64,000 bases of DNA, taken from NCBI GenBank assembly GCA_964057225.1, contig OZ059897.1:23047031-23111030 (forward strand), in the 5' to 3' direction. A model generated the notes under the pieces. The model had not been told where the DNA came from and made no database searches. It saw only the letters and a program-made list of their open reading frames with translations. Made by a program: the position numbers and the translations under genes. Of this stretch, positions 55,601 through 64,000 are shown one piece after another; positions within the stretch are counted from its first letter, which is position 1; every line of letters begins with the position of its first letter. The DNA is from Auanema rhodensis. Lineage: Eukaryota > Nematoda > Chromadorea > Rhabditida > Rhabditidae.

Positions 55601-57350
55601 TTTCACGTGAAGCGAGTTACATACCAAGTGCACATCACGTGTACATTTAATTAGCATAAATTAAAGTTCACGTAAATTTCAAAGTCATGGTTACCATGAA
55701 CCAATATCAATAAAAATTTGTTCTTAGACTAATATGGACATGGGGAATCTAATTTTGAAAACCGCATCTCTTTATCTTTCACGTGAAGCGAGTTACATAC
55801 CAAGTGCACATCACGTGTACATTTAATTAGCATAAATTAAAGTTCACGTAAATTTCAAAGTCATGGTTACCATGAACCAATATCAATAAAAATTTGTTTT
55901 TAGACTAATATGGACATGGGGAATCTAATTTTGAAAACCGCATCTCTTTATCTTTCACGTGAAGCGAGTTACATACCAAGTGCACATCACGTGTACATTT
56001 AATTAGCATAAATTAAAGTTCACGTAAACTTCAAAGTCATGGTTACCATGAAGCAATATCAATAAAAATTTGTTTTTAGACTAATATGGACATGGGGAAT
56101 CTAATTTTGAAAACCGCATCTCTTTATCTTTCACGTGAAGCGAGTTACATACCAAGTGCACATCACGTGTACATTTAATTAGCATAAATTAAAGTTCACG
56201 TAAATTTCAAAGTCATGGTTACCATGAACCAATATCAATAAAAATTTGTTTTTAGACTAATATGAACATGGGGAATCTAATTTTGAAAACCGCATCTCTT
56301 TATCTTTCACGTGAAGCGAGTTACATACCAAGTGCACATCACGTGTACATTTAATTAGCATAAATTAAAGTTCACGTAAATTTCAAAGTCATGGTTACCA
56401 TGAACCAATATCAATAAAAATTTGTTTTTAGACTAATATGGACATGGGGAATCTAATTTTGAAAACCGCATCTCTTTATCTTCCACGTGAAGCGAGTTAC
56501 ATACCAAGTGCACATCACGTGTACATTTAATTAGCATAAATTAAAGTTCACGTAAATTTCAAAGTCATGGTTACCATGAACCAATATCAATAAAAATTTG
56601 TTTTTAGACTAATATGGACATGGGGAATCTAATTTTGAAAACCGCATCTCTTTATCTTTCACGTGAAGCGAGTTACATACCAAGTGCACATCACGTGTAC
56701 ATTTAATTACCATAAATTAAAGTTCACGTAAATTTCAAAGTCATGGTTACCATGAACCAATATCAATAAAAATTTGTTTTTAGACTAATATGGACATGGG
56801 GAATCTAATTTTGAAAACCGCATCTCTTTATCTTTCACGTGAAGCGAGTTACATACCAAGTGCACATCACGTGTACATTTAATTAGCATAAATTAAAGTT
56901 CACGTAAAATTCAAAGTCATGGTTACCATGAACCAATATCAATAAAAATTTGTTTTTAGACTAATATGGACATGGGGAATCTAATTTTGAAAACCGCATC
57001 TCTTTATCTTTCACGTGAAGCGAGTTACATACCAAGTGCACATCACGTGTACATTTAATTAGCATAAATTAAAGTTCACGTAAACTTCAAAGTCATGGTT
57101 ACCATGAACCAATATCAATAAAAATTTGTTTTTAGACTAATATGGACATGGGGAATCTAATTTTGAAAACCGCATCTCTTTATCTTTCACGTGAAGCGAG
57201 TTACATACCAAGTGCACATCACGTGTACATTTAATTAGCATAAATTAAAGTTCACGTAAATTTCAAAGTCATGGTTACCATGAACCAATATCAATAAAAA
57301 TTTGTTTTTAGACTAATATGGACATGGGGAATCTAATTTTGAAAACCGCA
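52690..57350 (-). repeat. Nineteen-monomer-spaced (3344-bp) duplicated block
   Basis: The order AAACTTC GAAGC | ATGAACATGG | CTTCCACG (53139) | AATTACCAT (53366) | plain | AAAATTC GAACC | AAACTTC GAACC is repeated with CTTCCACG at 56483 and AATTACCAT at 56710, each +3344 bp (19 x 176). The left copy spans about 52.7-54.0 kb and the right about 56.0-57.35 kb. Between them sits a trimeric higher-order array. Confidence 0.88.
54093..56204 (-). repeat. Trimeric higher-order repeat (528-bp period, four units)
   Basis: Units of three monomers repeat: one with GTTCTTAGAC (alternating CACC and GAACC), one plain GAACC, and one with AAACTTC plus GAAGC. Unit starts lie near 54093, 54621, 55149 and 55677. 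The alternation of CACC and GAACC in the first monomer suggests an underlying hexamer of 1056 bp. The same trimer continues after an intervening block, at about 57.96-59.75 kb. Confidence 0.85.
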
Positions 57351-57959
57351 TCTCTTTATCTTTCACGTGAAGCGAGTTACATACCAAGTGCACATCACGT
57401 GTACATTTAATTAGCATAAATTAAAGTTCACGTAAACTTCAAAGTCATGGTTACCATGCACCAATATCAATAAAAATTTGTTTTTAGACTAATATGGACA
57501 TGGGGAATCTAATTTTGAAAACCGCATCTCTTTATCTTTCACGTGAAGCGAGTTACATACCAAGTGCACATCACGTGTACATTTAATTAGCATAAATTAA
57601 AGTTCACGTAAATTTCAAAGTCATGGTTACCATGAACCAATATCAATAAAAATTTGTTTTTAGACTAATATGGACATGGGGAATCTAATTTTGAAAACCG
57701 CATCTCTTTATCTTTCACGTGAAGCGAGTTACATACCAAGTGCACATCACGTGTACATTTAATTAGCATAAATTAAAGTTCACGTAAATTTCAAAGTCAT
57801 GGTTACCATGAACCAATATCAATAAAAATTTGTTTTTAGACTAATATGGACATGGGGAATCTAATTTTGAAAACCGCATCTCTTTATCTTTCACGTGAAG
57901 CGAGTTACATACCAAGTGCACATCACGTGTACATTTAATTAGCATAAATTAAAGTTCAC

Positions 57960-59750
57960 GTAAACTTCAAAGTCATGGTTACCATGAAGCAATATCAATA
58001 AAAATTTGTTTTTAGACTAATATGGACATGGGGAATCTAATTTTGAAAACCGCATCTCTTTATCTTTCACGTGAAGCGAGTTACATACCAAGTGCACATC
58101 ACGTGTACATTTAATTAGCATAAATTAAAGTTCACGTAAATTTCAAAGTCATGGTTACCATGAACCAATATCAATAAAAATTTGTTCTTAGACTAATATG
58201 GACATGGGGAATCTAATTTGAAAACCGCATCTCTTTATCTTTCACGTGAAGCGAGTTACATACCAAGTGCACATCACGTGTACATTTAATTAGCATAAAT
58301 TAAAGTTCACGTAAATTTCAAAGTCATGGTTACCATGAACCAATATCAATAAAAATTTGTTTTTAGACTAATATGGACATGGGGAATCTAATTTTGAAAA
58401 CCGCATCTCTTTATCTTTCACGTGAAGCGAGTTACATACCAAGTGCACATCACGTGTACATTTAATTAGCATAAATTAAAGTTCACGTAAACTTCAAAGT
58501 CATGGTTACCATGAAGCAATATCAATAAAAATTTGTTTTTAGACTAATATGGACATGGGGAATCTAATTTTGAAAACCGCATCTCTTTATCTTTCACGTG
58601 AAGCGAGTTACATACCAAGTGCACATCACGTGTACATTTAATTAGCATAAATTAAAGTTCACGTAAATTTCAAAGTCATGGTTACCATGCACCAATATCA
58701 ATAAAAATTTGTTCTTAGACTAATATGGACATGGGGAATCTAATTTTGAAAACCGCATCTCTTTATCTTTCACGTGAAGCGAGTTACATACCAAGTGCAC
58801 ATCACGTGTACATTTAATTAGCATAAATTAAAGTTCACGTAAATTTCAAAGTCATGGTTACCATGAACCAATATCAATAAAAATTTGTTTTTAGACTAAT
58901 ATGGACATGGGGAATCTAATTTTGAAAACCGCATCTCTTTATCTTTCACGTGAAGCGAGTTACATACCAAGTGCACATCACGTGTACATTTAATTAGCAT
59001 AAATTAAAGTTCACGTAAACTTCAAAGTCATGGTTACCATGAAGCAATATCAATAAAAATTTGTTTTTAGACTAATATGGACATGGGGAATCTAATTTTG
59101 AAAACCGCATCTCTTTATCTTTCACGTGAAGCGAGTTACATACCAAGTGCACATCACGTGTACATTTAATTAGCATAAATTAAAGTTCACGTAAATTTCA
59201 AAGTCATGGTTACCATGAACCAATATCAATAAAAATTTGTTCTTAGACTAATATGGACATGGGGAATCTAATTTTGAAAACCGCATCTCTTTATCTTTCA
59301 CGTGAAGCGAGTTACATACCAAGTGCACATCACGTGTACATTTAATTAGCATAAATTAAAGTTCACGTAAATTTCAAAGTCATGGTTACCATGAACCAAT
59401 ATCAATAAAAATTTGTTTTTAGACTAATATGGACATGGGGAATCTAATTTTGAAAACCGCATCTCTTTATCTTTCACGTGAAGCGAGTTACATACCAAGT
59501 GCACATCACGTGTACATTTAATTAGCATAAATTAAAGTTCACGTAAACTTCAAAGTCATGGTTACCATGAAGCAATATCAATAAAAATTTGTTTTTAGAC
59601 TAATATGGACATGGGGAATCTAATTTTGAAAACCGCATCTCTTTATCTTTCACGTGAAGCGAGTTACATACCAAGTGCACATCACGTGTACATTTAATTA
59701 GCATAAATTAAAGTTCACGTAAATTTCAAAGTCATGGTTACCATGAACCA
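57960..59750 (-). repeat. Second stretch of the trimeric higher-order repeat
   Basis: AAACTTC/GAAGC monomers near 57961, 58490, 59020 and 59546 alternate with GTTCTTAGAC monomers near 58189, 58711 and 59240 and with plain monomers, at a spacing of 528 bp (527 across the deletion near 58219). The block ends at a monomer with GTTTTCAGAC near 59771. Confidence 0.82.
58217..58220 (-). other. Single-base deletion in a monomer
   Basis: CTAATTTGAAAACC replaces CTAATTTTGAAAACC. This is the last of five single-base losses in the minus array. Confidence 0.85.
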
Positions 59751-61139
59751 ATATCAATAAAAATTTGTTTTCAGACTAATATGGACATGGGGAATCTAAT
59801 TTTGAAAACCGCATCTCTTTATCTTTCACGTGAAGCGAGTTACATACCAAGTGCACATCACGTGTACATTTAATTAGCATAAATTAAAGTTCACGTAAAT
59901 TTCAAAGTCATGGTTACCATGAACCAATATCAATAAAAATTTGTTTTTAGACTAATATGGACATGGGGAATCTAATTTTGAAAACCGCATCTCTTTATCT
60001 TTCACGTGAAGCGAGTTACATACCAAGTGCACATCACGTGTACATTTAATTAGCATAAATTAAAGTTCACGTAAATTTCAAAGTCATGGTTACCATGAAC
60101 CAATATCAATAAAAATTTGTTTTTAGACTAATATGGACATGGGGAATCTAATTTTGAAAACCGCATCTCTTTATCTTTCACGTGAAGCGAGTTACATACC
60201 AAGTGCACATCACGTGTACATTTAATTAGCATAAATTAAAGTTCACGTAAACTTCAAAGTCATGGTTACCATGCACCAATATCAATAAAAATTTGTTTTT
60301 AGACTAATATGGACATGGGGAATCTAATTTTGAAAACCGCATCTCTTTATCTTTCACGTGAAGCGAGTTACATACCAAGTGCACATCACGTGTACATTTA
60401 ATTAGCATAAATTAAAGTTCACGTAAATTTCAAAGTCATGGTTACCATGAACCAATATCAATAAAAATTTGTTTTTAGACTAATATGGACATGGGGAATC
60501 TAATTTTGAAAACCGCATCTCTTTATCTTTCACGTGAAGCGAGTTACATACCAAGTGCACATCACGTGTACATTTAATTAGCATAAATTAAAGTTCACGT
60601 AAATTTCAAAGTCATGGTTACCATGAACCAATATCAATAAAAATTTGTTTTTAGACTAATATGGACATGGGGAATCTAATTTTGAAAACCGCATCTCTTT
60701 ATCTTTCACGTGAAGCGAGTTACATACCAAGTGCACATCACGTGTACATTTAATTAGCATAAATTAAAGTTCACGTAAATTTCAAAGTCATGGTTACCAT
60801 GAAGCAATATCAATAAAAATTTGTTTTTAGACTAATATGGACATGGGGAATCTAATTTTGAAAACCGCATCTCTTTATCTTTCACGTGAAGCGAGTTACA
60901 TACCAAGTGCACATCACGTGTACATTTAATTAGCATAAATTAAAGTTCACGTAAATTTCAAAGTCATGGTTACCATGAACCAATATCAATAAAAATTTGT
61001 TTTTAGACTAATATGGACATGGGGAATCTAATTTTGAAAACCGCATCTCTTTATCTTTCACGTGAAGCGAGTTACATACCAAGTGCACATCACGTGTACA
61101 TTTAATTAGCATAAATTAAAGTTCACGTAAATTTCAAAG

Positions 61140-62060
61140 TCATGGTTACCATGAACCAATATAAATAAAAATTTGTTTTTAGACTAATATGGACATGGGG
61201 AATCTAATTTTGAAAACCGCATCTCTTTATCTTTCACGTGAAGCGAGTTACATACCAAGTGCACATCACGTGTACATTTAATTAGCATAAATTAAAGTTC
61301 ACGTAAATTTCAAAGTCATGGTTACCATGAACCAATATCAATAAAAATTTGTTTTTAGACTAATATGGACATGGGGAATCTAATTTTGAAAACCGCATCT
61401 CTTTATCTTTCACGTGAAGCGAGTTACATACCAAGTGCACATCACGTGTACATTTAATTAGCATAAATTAAAGTTCACGTAAATTTCAAAGTCATGGTTA
61501 CCATGAACCAATATCAATAAAAATTTGTTTTTAGACTAATATGGACATGGGGAATCTAATTTTGAAAACCGCATCTCTTTATCTTTCACGTGAAGCGAGT
61601 TACATACCAAGTGCACATCACGTGTACATTTAATTAGCATAAATTAAAGTTCACGTAAATTTCAAAGTCATGGTTACCATGAAGCAATATCAATAAAAAT
61701 TTGTTTTTAGACTAATATGGACATGGGGAATCTAATTTTGAAAACCGCATCTCTTTATCTTTCACGTGAAGCGAGTTACATACCAAGTGCACATCACGTG
61801 TACATTTAATTAGCATAAATTAAAGTTCACGTAAATTTCAAAGTCATGGTTACCATGAACCAATATCAATAAAAATTTGTTTTTAGACTAATATGGACAT
61901 GGGGAATCTAATTTTGAAAACCGCATCTCTTTATCTTTCACGTGAAGCGAGTTACATACCAAGTGCACATCACGTGTACATTTAATTAGCATAAATTAAA
62001 GTTCACGTAAATTTCAAAGTCATGGTTACCATGAACCAATATAAATAAAAATTTGTTTTT
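61140..62060 (-). repeat. Five-monomer-spaced pair with ATATAAATAAAA
   Basis: The C-to-A change giving CCAATATAAATAAAA occurs near 61163 and 62043, 880 bp apart, with GAAGC monomers near 60802 and 61682 at the same offset. This indicates a five-monomer duplication of otherwise near-consensus units. Confidence 0.75.
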
Positions 62061-64000
62061 AGACTAATATGGACATGGGGAATCTAATTTTGAAAACCGC
62101 ATCTCTTTATCTTTCACGTGAAGCGAGTTACATACCAAGTGCACATCACGTGTACATTTAATTAGCATAAATTAAAGTTCACGTAAATTTCAAAGTCATG
62201 GTTACCATGAACCAATATCAATAAAAATTTGTTTTTAGACTAATATGGACATGGGGAATCTAATTTTGAAAACCGCATCTCTTTATCTTTCACGTGAAGC
62301 GAGTTACATACCAAGTGCACATCACGTGTACATTTAATTAGCATAAATTAAAGTTCACGTAAATTTCAAAGTCATGGTTACCATGCACCAATATCAATAA
62401 AAATTTGTTCTTAGACTAATATGGACATGGGGAATCTAATTTTGAAAACCGCATCTCTTTATCTTTCACGTGAAGCGAGTTACATACCAAGTGCACATCA
62501 CGTGTACATTTAATTAGCATAAATTAAAGTTCACGTAAATTTCAAAGTCATGGTTACCATGAACCAATATCAATAAAAATTTGTTTTTAGACTAATATGG
62601 ACATGGGGAATCTAATTTTGAAAACCGCATCTCTTTATCTTTCACGTGAAGCGAGTTACATACCAAGTGCACATCACGTGTACATTTAATTAGCATAAAT
62701 TAAAGTTCACGTAAATTTCAAAGTCATGGTTACCATGAACCAATATCAATAAAAATTTGTTCTTAGACTAATATGGACATGGGGAATCTAATTTTGAAAA
62801 CCGCATCTCTTTATCTTTCACGTGAAGCGAGTTACATACCAAGTGCACATCACGTGTACATTTAATTAGCATAAATTAAAGTTCACGTAAATTTCAAAGT
62901 CATGGTTACCATGAACCAATATCAATAAAAATTTGTTTTTAGACTAATATGGACATGGGGAATCTAATTTTGAAAACCGCATCTCTTTATCTTTCACGTG
63001 AAGCGAGTTACATACCAAGTGCACATCACGTGTACATTTAATTAGCATAAATTAAAGTTCACGTAAATTTCAAAGTCATGGTTACCATGAAGCAATATCA
63101 ATAAAAATTTGTTTTTAGACTAATATGGACATGGGGAATCTAATTTTGAAAACCGCATCTCTTTATCTTTCACGTGAAGCGAGTTACATACCAAGTGCAC
63201 ATCACGTGTACATTTAATTAGCATAAATTAAAGTTCACGTAAATTTCAAAGTCATGGTTACCATGAACCAATATCAATAAAAATTTGTTTTTAGACTAAT
63301 ATGGACATGGGAAATCTAATTTTGAAAACCGCATCTCTTTATCTTTCACGTGAAGCGAGTTACATACCAAGTGCACATCACGTGTACATTTAATTAGCAT
63401 AAATTAAAGTTCACGTAAATTTCAAAGTCATGGTTACCATGAACCAATATCAATAAAAATTTGTTCTTAGACTAATATGGACATGGGGAATCTAATTTTG
63501 AAAACCGCATCTCTTTATCTTTCACGTGAAGCGAGTTACATACCAAGTGCACATCACGTGTACATTTAATTAGCATAAATTAAAGTTCACGTAAACTTCA
63601 AAGTCATGGTTACCATGAAGCAATATCAATAAAAATTTGTTTTTAGACTAATATGGACATGGGAAATCTAATTTTGAAAACCGCATCTCTTTATCTTTCA
63701 CGTGAAGCGAGTTACATACCAAGTGCACATCACGTGTACATTTAATTAGCATAAATTAAAGTTCACGTAAATTTCAAAGTCATGGTTACCATGAACCAAT
63801 ATCAATAAAAATTTGTTCTTAGACTAATATGGACATGGGGAATCTAATTTTGAAAACCGCATCTCTTTATCTTTCACGTGAAGCGAGTTACATACCAAGT
63901 GCACATCACGTGTACATTTAATTAGCATAAATTAAAGTTCACGTAAATTTCAAAGTCATGGTTACCATGAACCAATATCAATAAAAATTTGTTTTTAGAC

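Larger units (their letters stand above)
2668..64000 (-). repeat. 176-bp satellite array, minus orientation (347 full monomers)
   Basis: The same monomer continues in reverse complement to the window end. Monomer ends (TTCACGT before AAATTTCAAAG) fall at 2785, 2961, 3137 and so on; the last inside the window is at 63944. The distance 2785-63944 equals 347 x 176 bp plus two 46-bp insertions minus five single-base deletions, so length is almost perfectly conserved over 61 kb. Substitutions are clustered and shared, forming duplicated multi-monomer blocks described separately. The array is cut at 64000 inside a monomer. I see no interruption by unique sequence, mobile element or gene anywhere in this stretch. 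Confidence 0.97.

Noticed and set aside
1-64000. CRISPR array
   Set aside because: Units are 176 bp, contiguous and nearly identical throughout; there are no short repeats separated by unique spacers and no cas genes.
1-64000. Human-type alpha satellite or CENP-B box
   Set aside because: The length is close to 171 bp but the sequence is unlike alpha satellite, and no motif resembling the CENP-B box core (TTCG...CGGGA) is present.
1-64000. Arabidopsis 178-bp or Brassica 176-bp centromere satellite
   Set aside because: The length is similar, but the monomer lacks features I recall of those families (for example the HindIII AAGCTT site) and I see no convincing shared stretch. A database search would be decisive.
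1-64000. Telomeric repeats, rDNA, tRNA or histone clusters
   Set aside because: No TTAGG/TTAGGG-type tracts, no long conserved RNA sequence and no coding frame beyond 60 codons occur; the monomer is too short and AT-rich.
1-64000. Purely assembly-generated repeat expansion
   Set aside because: Private variants, mosaic blocks and changing marker zones are what real array evolution gives; a looped assembly would repeat one block exactly. Individual junctions, especially 2665-2671, still deserve read-level support.

Overview
This window contains no gene that I can support. All 64 kb is one AT-rich satellite DNA locus built from a 176-bp monomer (56 G+C of 176, about 32% GC by hand count). There are 15 complete monomers on the plus strand (1-2640) and 347 on the minus strand (2786-63944). 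Partial units lie at the orientation switch and at the right window edge. By eye most monomers differ from the consensus at only 0-4 positions. The array runs off both ends of the window.

A homogeneous long tandem array with higher-order repeats and an internal inversion points to pericentromeric, centromeric or heterochromatic DNA of a eukaryote. CpG is not depleted (5 per monomer against about 4.4 expected from composition) and the visible variants are not mainly CpG decay. This argues weakly against a heavily methylated vertebrate or plant array and fits an insect better. Species cannot be fixed from this sequence alone. A beetle-type satellite is possible, but I do not recognise the monomer.

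Layout: 1-2667 is the plus-strand array, carrying a 704-bp four-monomer tandem duplication. At about 2665-2671 orientation flips. The first kilobase on the right (2671-3665) is an inverted copy of 1409-2403, recognisable by private variants in the mirrored order, so the junction is a foldback with a loop of about 267 bp. From there to 64000 the array is minus strand, with nested duplications of 3, 5, 6, 8, 11, 19 and 26 monomers. Two 46-bp insertions sit at 42125 and 43051, and there are five single-base deletions. Their sum (+92 and -5) accounts exactly for the spacing of monomer ends from 2785 to 63944.

Each monomer is rich in short dyads: two CACGTG E-box/G-box hexamers (one embedded in TTCACGTGAA), TGTACA, GTGCAC, TAATTA and a 15-bp interrupted palindrome TCATGGTAACCATGA. 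The base next to that palindrome is the most variable site of the repeat. Different sequence variants dominate different parts of the array, recording waves of local amplification.
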